DNA of 64,000 nt from Lentinus brumalis (Eukaryota; Basidiomycota; Agaricomycetes; Polyporales; Polyporaceae). Under the pieces are notes generated by a model. That model saw only the letters and a list, made by a program, of their open reading frames with translations. It was not told where the DNA came from and made no database searches. Below, piece by piece: positions 1 through 10,911 of this stretch. Both the position numbers and the translations under genes were made by a program. The stretch spans positions 248,001 through 312,000 of the forward strand of contig MARA01000026.1 in the NCBI GenBank assembly GCA_001792895.1, given 5' to 3'. Each line of letters begins with the position of its first letter. Position 1 is the stretch's first letter.

Positions 1-332
1 ATGCCCGTGCAGTGGAAACCGTGAGGGAACAGCACACGCTCGCCCAGCATTCGGTGGAAGCCCGCGGCGAACTCGATTTTGGAGATGGTGAACGCATGGC
101 CGAGGTGGAGTGAGCCGTTCGTGTAGGGGAAGGGGAAGTTACCGAACCACTTGGGGAACTGTTTCTTGACCTCCGCTGGCGACAAGCCCTTGAGTTCCTC
201 TGCCGGCGGGGCGGCCACCTCGAAGAGTCGCTCCTCCGCCCATCGTGCTTGATACTTCAACTCGAGTTCGCGGAGCTCGTCACGTTTGCCGGTCTGGGCG
301 AGCTCCATGGTGTTTGCGGACGCGGCGGCCAT
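1..332 (-). CDS. Leucyl-tRNA synthetase, cytosolic type, N-terminal exon of copy 1 (runs off window)
   Basis: Class I aminoacyl-tRNA synthetase that charges tRNA-Leu in the cytosol. Only the first exon lies in the window. The ATG (332-330) has a good context, and the frame stays open to base 1. It reads through the [14 protein letters not shown] region, with the HLGH form of the HIGH signature, to FHCTGMP. It is nearly identical to exon 1 of the second copy (9761-9420). Differences in the coding part are mostly silent, for example in the NGSLH codons, with one conservative Asp/Glu change. Purifying selection therefore seems to have acted, and this may be the copy whose full gene continues to the left. 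Start choice: upstream codons that stay open use only non-ATG starts. Confidence 0.85.
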   Translation of the reverse strand, partial: MAAASANTMELAQTGKRDELRELELKYQARWAEERLFEVAAPPAEELKGLSPAEVKKQFPKWFGNFPFPYTNGSLHLGHAFTISKIEFAAGFHRMLGERVLFPHGFHCTG

Positions 333-620
333 GATGGTGCGGATACTCGTCAAGCGAGCGGGACGTAGAGAACGTCGCCAGAGAGAGAGAATGGTGGCCA
401 ATATCCGGATGAAGCAGAGTAAATCAGTTCAGCAGCGGTGAGGAAATCGATGCCAGTCCGAGTCATCTGAAGACCGGCGCAGATCAGATCTCAGCGGCAG
501 TGACCGGGGTCTGAGGGTTTGCTGGACTGGATCGGGGTTAGCGCCTGCCCTCCATTGGCAGTGAAGGAAGAGGGCAAGGTGGGTGTTCCTCCGCGCACAA
601 CGCGACCGCTGGGCAGCACT
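1..620. repeat. Duplicated block (copy 1): LeuRS 5' end plus promoter
   Basis: Bases 1 to about 620 align with 9431 to about 10060 in the same orientation. Identity is very high in the coding exon. It falls with small indels upstream, where both copies keep a GACCGGGGTCTGA element and a GTGAAGGAAG-GGGCAAGGTGG stretch. The duplication therefore includes the promoter and is at least 0.6 kb. Its other end lies left of the window. Confidence 0.85.
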
Positions 621-3600
621 CTGTTCACCGACCGCGTCCTGCACCGCCGTGCGCCCCTCGCTCCTGGCCCACACTCTGGACACACGCCTCTCCCTGCGCC
701 CTCCTCCGACACTCGCACGCGCCGACGCGCTCGCACTGGCACAAGGATGCGTCAAGTGTATTCCAGGGACGCTACTGCATCGTTCCTCCTCGCCTGCATG
801 CCGCCTATGCCCCGCATACAGCCCGTGAGTACGCCGCGCCATCCCCCGGCTCTCATGTCCCCGCCTCGTCTCACCGTGCTGCACTCCAACGACCGACGCC
901 GTGATCCCCCGCTAAGTGTATGCGACCAGCGTCCCTCCGTGCTCCGCGCCGTCCGCCCTGCCCGCCCGACTTTCACGCGCGCAATCGCCTGCTCCTGCCG
1001 CACTAGGCCAGCTCTCCTGAGTCCATACGCACGAGGGCTGACGCGCAGATAGCCCGACTGGACCCCACTAGCACGCACGAGGGCCGTGCCCGTCAGCGAG
1101 CTACATGTAAGCCGAGACGCGATTTTTGCCCATCAGTCTGCAAAGGTTATGTGTCGGTGAGTCGCTCGTTCTCGCATCACAAGTCCCCGATGCTCACCTC
1201 TAGCGCGTTGTCTCAGGCCCCAGACGCGTACATGTGCCCGTCTGCAGCCGGGAGACCGCAGCAATATGCGGGGACGGAGGACGCCGCGGAATCCCTCGGT
1301 CCCAACTGCCAACTACACGGGCGGTACAGGTATACGAGGCTACGAACATACGTCTACGCGACCCTCAACACCATCCTTCGTGGCCCGGACTGCACGGAAC
1401 CCGTGCAGCTCACGCTGCGCGTATCTGGGCATGCATCGAGCACGTTAGCAGGCTGCCAACGACGCCATCTGGACCGCTGCTCACCTTCAGAGCACCGCTC
1501 GCGGGCCATCCGTGGTATACTCTGCGACGCGCAGGTGAGTCTTCCCGTCTGCAAGACAGAGTCGAGGTGCGTACCTCCGCGTCATCGCGTCCCCCGATCA
1601 TCGCCAGCATGCCGCACGCTGGCGACGTGCTCGTCATGGGCGTGATCTGCGACGCACTGGTGAGTGTGGCGTCTCACCCGCAAGGCAGAGCCAGGTACGT
1701 ACCTCTGTATTTACCCGTCTCCCAGCTAGCAGCCGCGGCGCCAGTCGCAGCGGATCGAGGGAGGAAAGGAGGTGGATCTGTGGTAGGTGAGCAAGCTGAG
1801 AAACGAATGGGGGGAAAAGGTGGGTGCCCTGCCACCTCGCCCAGAACGCACCTTAATAGGCTCTCTCGCCGTTCGTGCTCGGACTCGGCCGCTTGAACCG
1901 GGCGACTCCGACTCGGCTCCCGTCTGCAGGCGGTGCGGGGACAGTGGCAGGAGGCAGGATCGCTGCTGGATTCGTGGGCGGCGAACGTCGCATTGAGGCG
2001 TTATCCCCGCCGCGTACTTACGCGGGAGCTGGCACCGGGCACAGGAGGTCGGACGCCGCACGCCAAGTTAAACATGCGTACGTCCTCCAGGCGAGGATCG
2101 CGCTCCGGGAATTGGCCATGCGGGCGTCGTTGCTGCGGCGCACCGCGACATAGGTAGCTTGAATGACATCTATTGTTTCTTGCTGCCAATCTCTGCGTGC
2201 CAGTCCTCGGACCTTGTGTGCTTCCAGAGTCTCATCTGTCTCGAGTATCGGTCAGTCCTGCAAATGAACATGCTGCGGCGAAGATGCAGGGTGCTGGGTT
2301 TGTGTGAGGACGCAACCAGTGTTCTGACGCGTGGTGTTCGCTGTGTAACGTACCAGATGCGTTGCAGGTTGTGTAGCGAATAACCCGAGCAGTCTGGACC
2401 ATCCAGGTCTGAGATTAGGTCCCCGTGTCCCCGCAGAGGTCACAGAATGCATGACCGGGTTGCCCGGCCGAACAGCACTCGCGCAATGGCATGTATGGAC
2501 GGTGGTTACCACCATCAGCTCGGAACTTCCATAATTGAGGCCGCTCGTCAGGCTTCGAGTTCCCATCCCAGGCGCATCGAGCTTCGCAAAGAGAACATAT
2601 GTGTATCAATATTTCATAGAGGTATGAGTACACAGATCACATAGGTACTTCTACTGTGTGTCGAGTCAGACGAGAAACACGAAGCATATCTTGCAGTACT
2701 TCGCGGCCCAAACGAGAAACTGTAGACAGCTGCCAATGAGCTGGTATGCTGAGGCCGAGTCTGTCATAATGAGCCGCACTGCACGCTCCCGACAATGAGC
2801 CGGAAATCTGAACGGCTGGCTGCGGGACTCCATGGCTGGGACCTTGCGAGACCGGATCCGAGAGACGCTCCGATTCCCACAGAACTCTAGACGTCGCACG
2901 AGGACAACACAGCGGCCGGACAACTCGCGTCCACTGGCTGCTAGACACCAGACGCAGCACTGGCTGGCTCGTGTCAGTAACTTGAAATGCGACGTCCTAC
3001 CTGCGAGAGGAAAGGAAGGACACAGCGAGAACTTTGAGACCGCTCGTGGGAGACGCATGTTGTAATTCGGGTCGCCGGAACCTTCGTACGACGTAGGGTC
3101 CTTGATAGCGACGTCCAACGGCTTGCCGCACAGTGGCTGAGAACTCTTGCATTCCGTCGCCCGAGCTCTGGCCGTTCGCTTCAGGGTTTCTATTTGTGTG
3201 AGTCGCGATCTCAACCTGTGAGCAAAAAGCTTGCGAAACCAGTACGGCACTGTGACGGTGAAAGCTCACTTGGCGAGACTTTGGGACGCCTCTGTAGTCC
3301 GTGAGACCGAAGTCCGGAAGCTGTGAATGATCTCTTGGAGTATGTCGGGACTCGGGGGCGCAGGACTGGCCATTATCAGTCAGTTCTGGGACCGAGAAGA
3401 TACACGGTCAGATGGCTCCTTGCAGGAATGTGTCACACATGTCCAGCAAGCGCGGCGACTCGAGCAAGCGAACATATGAATGATACGTACCGCCGTGGGG
3501 CATCGTTCGCACGCCATCGCTGTGGCAGCAGTAACATGCGTCTCGCGAACTTAACTTTCGATGTTCCCGGCCGGCAGGCTGGGTTCCGTGCGCGGAGCTT

Positions 3601-6480
3601 CACGTTGAACGAGTGTGGACAACCGCATTGACCGCGGAGCCCGTCAACAGACCTACGTTGTGTTAGGCTGAGCGTTGAAGGGGAGAAGCGGCGCGTAATC
3701 GGGACTTAGATTGGAAGTGTTACAGCGCACATGAAGGCATCATGGACGTACCTCGGCCTGAATTCAATCATGACCCCGTCGGCGACAATCGAAACGCATC
3801 AGGAGGGATTGCCCGCATCCTGGTCGTGAAGATGTCATCTGCAAGCCTCGTGAAGTTAGCGAGATGGATAGCATGCCAGAGTGTATGGGGACTCACGATA
3901 TCTTACCTGGAGTACACCAACAACACAGGCGAGCTTCACCTGGTTCGATATGGAAGCACAACTGTAAGGTCCCGATGTGTACGCACCTGAAGTTGTTCCT
4001 CGCCGTGATCCGGGCTGAGCCGACAAAGGGCAGGATCATGCCTCCACTGAGTACGCCAGATCTATACACCAATGACCAGGCTACCATAGTGGATAGCAAT
4101 TAGCAGGCGACGTCGCTTGTATGTACTGCGAACAATCGTGGTTCTGAACGGGCCAGGACAACCTGATTCACGCGAGTGATCTGTCGAGAAAATGCTCATC
4201 CCAGTGTGCTCATAAGTAGCTTCGAACTGAACGATAATGAGCACGGTCATTCACTGGTGATTCCAGGATACGTGTATATCAGGAGACACATTACGTACCG
4301 GAAAACGGTCTGGATAGTACAATGCGGCGTGAGATTCGACGTGACGGCCCAACTGGTGTGTCCTAATCGGATGCGACAGCTGCCCGTCATCCTCGGATCG
4401 CCAAATGCCAGTGCAGCGGCGTCTTGAGGGTGCCTGTGCACATACTATTGGTTCGGCTAGCAAGCCAGTGAAGATCGAGCCAGGACACGCCTCTCGACCG
4501 GGACAAAATTGCTTGAGGACCGGCGACCGCTGCATAAATCAGGCGGGCTTCGCCGCCGGTGGCAGCGCCGCCATGACTCGGCCACTTCCAGCCATTATTG
4601 TTCCGCTCGCCGTACGATATCTGGTACGGTTGTTTAGCGTTGTTATAAAGAAGACGGATGCCATGTATCAAGCACCTGAGAATGTCACGTATGAGTCGGC
4701 TAACCTCAAAGGGCCGCTTCCGGTACACAATATCTGTTCAAAGGCACCGTGAGATTCGCTTCTCAAGAACCAAGCGACGTAGCTAACACGAACCGCTGGA
4801 ATGTTCCGGGATTTCGCGGCGACCCGGGCTTCGTGCTCGAGGCTCCTCTCACCGGCACGTTGCCATCCTGCTCGCTTCACCCATACTCTCCCAGCCGCTG
4901 TTCGCAACGCTGCGCCCGCCTCACGATCTCTTCTGCCCAGCACCACCATTCAGCCTTGAGCACAGAGCCGGGAACGAGGTCTGAGATGTGCTGGCCGTGG
5001 GGATCGCGCTGGATGCTACCTGGAGAGCGAGTGGAGGTTCCGTGAGTGTGTCAATCATCCTGGCAAGAGCACGTTGCACGCACTGACTACTAGCTGGCTG
5101 GTCAGCATAAGCTTGCATGCTTATAGCCGGGTATCAAGTTTTTGCGTCCGAGGCGGCCTTGTATTCCAAGGTAAGTCTTCCATTTTCGCACATTTGTACG
5201 CGGCGCTGTCTTCAGTCCCGCGCCCCACGGGGATGTCTTCCGGCGGCCGGCCACGCTTCGAGCTTCTGCAGGAGGGTCACCGAATCGGGATTCCATCGCT
5301 GATGTGCAGCGCAAGAGCATCAAGCCGACGAGGACCCGTAGCGTCGGCACCAACGAGGCCGGTTCCCAGACTCCGGCACTGGTATCTGGCTGGAATAGAC
5401 CAGTGAGCCGTCTGTGAAGCAAGTTCCAGCAAGGTCGACGTGCGAGCGTGGTAGCAGGAGGGCCGGGAGGGCGGGCTGAATCCAGTCGAGCAGCAGGCTG
5501 AGGACGGGAAGACGAGGCACTCGAAGAGGCCCGCAGAGGAGACGGATAGCGACGAGAGCAGCCATTTCCGTGTTCGCTTCATAGTGCACGTTCGTATTCG
5601 TGCGCTGCACGTACTTCCTTTCGGGCTCACTGTCATCATGGTTCAGTGAAGAGCACTGTGCAGCATGTAGAGTACCTGGCGTGTACTCACCTGAAGGCCA
5701 CCACGGTCCGTCTCCTCGAGCTCACGATGTTTCTCGCATCACAACGACCGGCTGGGCGGGGACAAGGTGGGGATAACAATATCTATCGTCGGTATGCACG
5801 CTACTACCCCGTTCTGGCGTCGCGTGGTTAACATCGCGATGCGCCGGCGAAGCTTCCAGACAAGCGATTACGCACCGGCCTGCGCGGTTCCTCGCTTCAC
5901 GCGCTGCACCAGCCTCCGGCAAGGGCACACCGCCTCCCCATCGACAGCTCCCTCTGCTGCCTCCTCCCCTGCGGTCAATGCCACCAACAAGCCGCTGAGA
6001 CGCGCCTGCTGCCCAGAAGCAGAACTTCCTGTCAGGTCAGTATCCGCAGAGAGAGTCCCAGCACGCACCACATGTCAAATGGACGCGACGGAACATACGC
6101 GCCAGAGACGGCTTTCTACCGCGGTGTCCCCCAGTGCACCCAGAAACACCAGCTGGAGGACGACGAGTCGCGGGAGGCAGGAAGGAGCTTGTCGTCTCCA
6201 CCAAGAGCGTGCTAAGTGAGTGCCGTCAGCGAAATCTGAGCTGCATAAGGACTGCAGTGTGTATCGTGAACGCGGATGAGCTGTACGCATACGCACCTCC
6301 GTCCCACCCTGGACGAGGGCCCGGCCTAGCTTTCGGGCGGCATACTCAGCGACCGATACCGAGGGCCACCTCGCGAGCGCGTCCCTCCACCGACCGTCCA
6401 CGCCCTTCCGACGCCTCGCTGCGCTCCCGTCAGAGGCTCGTCATGTCGTCCGGGGTCGAATTGACGGCGACGCTCCGGGA
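621..6480. other. Gene-poor stretch, no supported gene
   Basis: About 5.9 kb with only short overlapping open frames on both strands. None shows a recognisable domain or a convincing exon chain. Up to about 2.1 kb it is GC-rich and contains several GTGAGT/GTACGT-like donors and degenerate repeats, so decayed exons or transposon debris are possible. From 2.1 to 5 kb base composition is more even, and I see nothing that can be supported. Confidence 0.5.
1519..1715 (+). repeat. Degenerate tandem repeat, period about 123 bp
   Basis: Two imperfect units. Each starts near TCTGCGACGC (about 1522 and 1646), then has GTGAGT, then GCAAG-CAGAG and GGT(G/A)CGTACCTC. They could be duplicated exon-intron pieces of a dead gene. 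The match is imperfect and was judged by eye. Confidence 0.4.
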
Positions 6481-7233
6481 CTACTCCTCAAGACAGGATA
6501 AGAAGTCTGTAAACGCGTCGAGAAGCCGTACACTTACCGCTGGAGAGCCGCCTCGGGGTAATTCGGGCGGATGACTGTGGTTCCTGGATCGTACGAGTGA
6601 ATCCGATTGTAGGCTTCGTGTTGTCGTCCTTGATGCGGGCGGCCATGGCGGCAGAGTCGCGTCTTCTGTAGTCTTCAACATCCTTGTAACGCCGCGCCTC
6701 ACCCAGGCCGGGGCAGTAGAGAAAATGGATAATATTATTGTTGCTACACTACCATACAATCGTGCATCGCCTCCAGTGTGGCTAAACGACGCGGGAAGCG
6801 GACAGCTCCCAAGAGGCGGGCGCGGTGGTTCCTCGCTCCACGGGACGCTGACCGGGCGTCCCCATCCCCTGCACCTCCTCTCCCTCACGCAAACCGCGTC
6901 TCCGCCGTCTCCGCCTCGTATCCCAGCGTGCTGTGGACGTCGTCTGCAAACCGGAGTGAACGCACAGAGACGAGACGGGCAGCGCGACGCACCTGAGCCC
7001 GAGTCCGAGTCCGCGGCAAGTCTCCACAGAGGGGGCCCATCGTGGCAGACGGCCCCAACCGTGCGGCACAACACCACGAGAAAACACGCACCTTGACACC
7101 GTACACCTATCTGAAAACACCCTAAGGTCAGCAATCCTGCTGTGGACGGTAATTCTCGCTTGCTCGTTCCGGACGTGTGCAAGCAGTCCCACGCCTGCAC
7201 CCACCGGAGCCGCACATCGCGCCCTCACTCGCC
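6481..7233 (-). other. Sequence beyond the LeuRS breakpoint; a possible small unrecognised exon
   Basis: On the minus strand the synthetase frame stays open by chance to about 6782 but no longer resembles the family. Further on, around 6700-6540, an open stretch reads YKDVEDYRRRDSAAMAARIK and then DDNTKPTIGF. It ends at a GTAAGT donor, so it may be an exon of another small gene. I do not recognise it and could not find a start or a partner exon. Confidence 0.25.
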
Positions 7234-7259
7234 TCTGGGACTGGATCTTCAGCTGCTTG
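7234..7259. repeat. 26-bp direct repeat at the LeuRS truncation point (second copy at 8148-8173)
   Basis: The 26 bases at 7234-7259 are identical to 8148-8173. At 8148-8173 they encode the normal IKQLKIQSQ segment of the synthetase. At 7234-7259 they directly follow the KMSKS codons (7273-7259), giving the unnatural reading [11 protein letters not shown]. This is the join between real LeuRS sequence and unrelated DNA. Confidence 0.9.
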
Positions 7260-9761
7260 CTCTTCGACATCTTCTGCCCGTTGACCATCAGATGTCCGTT
7301 CGTGCGCATGCTCAGCGGCCACTTCTCCTCGGGGAACAGCGCCGCGTGGTTGTACACGCAGAACGTCAGGTGGTTCGGGATGAGGTCCTTGCCGGACGAG
7401 CGGACATCGAAGGGGTAGAAGTACTCGAACTCGTGCTTCATCGCGTCGGCCTTCTCCTTCGGCAGGGGCGCCGCTTCGGGCCAGGGGCCGTTGTTCAGGA
7501 CGTAGTCCCAGACCTCGTCAGTCATCTGGTCGGGGGTCACGCCGAGAGGGCCGGGCTGGCTGCCATCGAGCTTGCCTGTAAGGAGTCAGCGGATGGTCAT
7601 CGACATGACCCGGATGCGCGACTCACTGTGGAGAAGGTGGGCGACGGTGTAGTAGGACATGTAGATCGTGGAGTCGCTCAGAGACTCGACGAGGAAGGTC
7701 GGGTCCCAAGGAATCTTCGAGCCGAGACCGTACGTCCGTGCGCAAGCCCACTTGTTGAGCCATGCCAAGACGCCCTCAAACGCATTGCGAGTCTCGGAGT
7801 TGTACGTCTCCATCTTCGCGACGAGCCTGTTCGCGATGGTCAGCGACGCGGAACCCAGCATTTCAAAGCGGCATACTTCTCGGCTTGAGCCCTCCATGAA
7901 GGCTCTCCGTAGTCCAAGTACCACTGGTCCATGAGCGCGATGACGCACTCGTCCGAACTACGCGATATGATCAGACCCTCGGGCTCAGCGTATGCGAACG
8001 CGAGGCCAGCCTTGATGAGCGTCTCACGGACGCGCGGCTTAGCCTCCTGCACCGGCATGCCTTTGAACTCGCCGATGGTCATGGTACCATTGTAGAAGCC
8101 CTCCTTGTACGCGATCTCCTTCGCCTCAGCCAGCTGCTTCGTATCCTTCTGGGACTGGATCTTCAGCTGCTTGATGACAGCAGGCGCGGTCATCTCGCCG
8201 TACGTCGGAGTGGAGATGACGGGGACAGGGTCGAACGCGCACCACGAAGGCTCGATCTTGTAGAACTCGGGCTTTTTGCGCAGGTCGGTCAGGGTCTGGA
8301 AGTCGTCTGGCGAGTCGGACGGAACGGAAGTAACCACACCGGTACCCTGCGTGGCCATCAGTATGGGTGTGCAAGTGCGAGACTCAGCAGGCGTACCTTG
8401 GTCGGGAGCACGTTCTCCATGGGCAGGACGTAAACCTCGGGGTTGACAGACAGCGGCGCCTTGATCTTCGTGCCGACGAGCAGGGAGCCCTCGATCTCAG
8501 CGAGCTGGTTCACCTGGCCGCGTACGGCCGTGATGCCCTGGAACGCCATGTTGCGCGCGGCGCGGTACGTGCAGACGTACGCCTCCTGGTCGTTGATCGC
8601 GAACACGCCGTACTTGATCTGCGTGCCGACGAAGCAGTTGGTCTGGCCGTACCTTGAAGGACTGTCAACCAAACTGTGCGATGCGACGTGCAGTCCGACT
8701 CACATAGTCTCCGGGCGCAGGGTGGCGGCAACCAGGAAGACCTTGCGGTCGCCGACCTTGTCCTTGATGACCTTGCCAGCAGCTTCGCTCCAGTCCACGA
8801 CCTCCATCTTGATACCGGTGTACTCGGTGGGACCCAGCGCCTCACCCTCGGAACGGTCGTGGTCCATGCATGGCTGGCCGTCCTTGGGACTGTAGACAGT
8901 GTAGCGCTCACCGAACTTGATCTTGCCGAGCTTGTAGAGCTTGTTCGTCTGCCAGCGCACAAAGGAGTCGTAGTACGGGTTCGCGTCAGTGGTGATGAAG
9001 GAGCGTCGCCAGTCTATCCGGGAGCCGAATAGCTTGTTGTCTTCCTGCAGAAACGGTCAGACGCGAATGACCGCGCGCGCACACGACAACTCACGATGCA
9101 GATTGGCGGGTAGTACTTGAGCCAGAAGTAGGGGTCCGCGAACTTCTTGATCTCCTCGCGAGGCACGCCCATCGACTCCATGATCTGAAACTGGTACTGC
9201 AGACCGGTCGCCTTCGCCGCCACCTTGCCCTTCTTCGCCTTGTCTACCGCCTTCGCGGGCCGTCCGAAGTTGTGGTCGGTGCAGCGGGGGCTGCCTCTTC
9301 TTCCGGGACGAATCGCTCGAAGTTCTCGCCGAACATCTCGATTTCGCGCTCGATTTTGTCTGCAGCAGCCTGCGCCACAATGTATCTTCTTCAAGTCTGA
9401 ACAGTGTGACGCGACGTACCTTGATCGGCATGCCCGTGCAGTGGAAACCGTGAGGGAACAGCACACGCTCGCCCAGCATTCGGTGGAAGCCCGCGGCGAA
9501 CTCGATTTTGGAGATGGTGAACGCATGGCCGAGGTGGAGGGAGCCATTCGTGTAGGGGAAGGGGAAGTTACCGAACCACTTGGGGAACTGTTTCTTGACC
9601 TCGGCTGGCGACAAGCCCTTGAGATCCTCTGCCGGCGGGGCGGCCACCTCGAAGAGTCGCTCCTCCGCCCATCGTGCTTGATACTTCAACTCGAGTTCGC
9701 GGAGCTCGTCACGCTTGCCGGTCTGGGCGAGCTCCATGGTGTTGGCGGACGCGGCGGCCAT
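7259..9761 (-). CDS. Leucyl-tRNA synthetase copy 2, truncated after KMSKS
   Basis: Cytosolic leucyl-tRNA synthetase. Seven exons by splice signals: 9761-9420, 9369-9095, 9044-8704, 8652-8397, 8346-7877, 7826-7627 and 7575-7259. They cover the HLGH signature, the WRRSF and PCMDHDR stretches, the editing (CP1) insertion, the [12 protein letters not shown] and [10 protein letters not shown] stretches, the [16 protein letters not shown] helix and the KMSKS loop. The family is about 1,090 residues; this copy stops being LeuRS at roughly 690. It lacks the tRNA-binding helical and C-terminal domains, so it should not charge tRNA normally. Inside exon 2 (about 9320-9250) the frame changes by one base between the [10 protein letters not shown] and [13 protein letters not shown] parts. 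This is a variable linker, so it may be a sequencing error, a weak intron or a real frameshift. The start is the ATG at 9761; the longer open frame begins with TTG. It is likely a partial tandem duplicate turned pseudogene. Confidence 0.8.
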
Positions 9762-10060
9762 GATGGTGCGGATACTCGTCAAGCGAGTGGGACGAAGAAA
9801 ACGTCGCCAGAGAGAGAGAATGGTGGCCAATATCCGGATGAAGCAGAGTAAATCAGTTCAGCAACGGTGAGGAAATCGATGCCAGTCCGAGTCATCTGAA
9901 GGCCGGTGCAAATCAGATTTCGAGAGCAGTGACCGGGGTCTGACTAGGGTTTACTGGACTGAAATTGGGGTTAGGGCCTAGCCCTGACGTTGCACCTAGC
10001 ATTGGAGGTGAAGGAAGTGGGCAAGGTGGATGTTCCCCTCCGCAAACGACGCGCCCTCTT
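9431..10060. repeat. Duplicated block (copy 2): LeuRS 5' end plus promoter
   Basis: Partner of bases 1-620. Homology covers exon 1 and the upstream region out to about the GTGAAGGAAG-GGGCAAGGTGG element near 10010-10045, then ends. Beyond this, to about 10800, I see no supported gene. Confidence 0.8.
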
Positions 10061-10809
10061 ATATATTGTACGAGGGACCGCCAGATCAGAATCGGGTGCG
10101 TTGTCGTTACCTAACTGGGAAGACGACACGCTTTGGCCCTCCTCCTCCTCCTCCCCATTGCGACGACGACGGGCCGCACATGAACACACATCTTTGCAGT
10201 CAACTTTTGCACGCTGACAATTTGGCGATTTATCCGGCTCTCATTTGCGCGAGTCACGGCAGACAGGCGACGCGGTCGGAGGGAGCCTTGGAAGGTGCGA
10301 TCTCTTCGTCCCCCTCCCCTCAAGTAAGTATTGGTCATTCGAAAGCAAGCGTTCATTTTTTGCCGGTCACCGTGGCACTGAGCGGTCTTAACTAGCCAGA
10401 GTGAGCCGTTCACCTTGGCAAGATGAGGGAGTCCGTGCACGTACTCGTACTGCATCTTCTCTTCTTGATGCGCTCAGAAATTCGCTGATATGTTGTTTGA
10501 TGAACGTCGTATGGACGCTTTCTATGAGCGTGTAGTGTCTGATCCCAAAGGCCGGCGGTCCATGGCAGCGTCGTTCATATGCAGTAAGTACTCTACTTAC
10601 ATAGTATGGTCCGCCGGTCACTGATTGAGTCCTTATCAAACTCTGCGAACTTCGAAGCTTCCGAGCATAAGGACGAGTCGCAGCTGCGCTCAAGAAGTGC
10701 GCGGATCTCAGTTGTCGGTGAGCTTCGGTGAAGCGACGCTTGACAGCCGCAACGCGCAAGTCCGGAGCGCCCGTTCCCGGCGGGAGGTACGATCAATGCG
10801 GGGCTCTAG

Positions 10810-10816
10810 TATATAT
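10810..10816 (+). promoter_or_regulatory. TATA-like box of the MFS gene
   Basis: TATATAT about 95 bases before the MFS start codon, followed by a pyrimidine-rich tract (CTCTCGCAAGTCC repeats) typical of fungal transcription starts. Confidence 0.5.
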
Positions 10817-10911
10817 CCGGCATCTCCCCCACACTCGTTGCCGACACCGTTCACACTCTCTCGCAAGTCCGTCGCTCGCAAGTCCGCGGCAGACTGAGGA
10901 CAAACGTCCTC

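Noticed and set aside
429..2153. Many overlapping frames of 60-220 codons
   Set aside because: They lie on both strands in the same place without codon-use bias, domains or splice-consistent chaining.
7800..7880. Apparent frameshift in LeuRS copy 2 after QAEK
   Set aside because: A 50-base intron (GTATGC donor at 7876, branch CTGAC, acceptor ending 7827) joins EK to LVAKMETY in frame, so this is ordinary splicing.
10388..10759. Minus-strand 123-codon frame upstream of the MFS gene
   Set aside because: Competing frames on both strands, no domain, no good start context.
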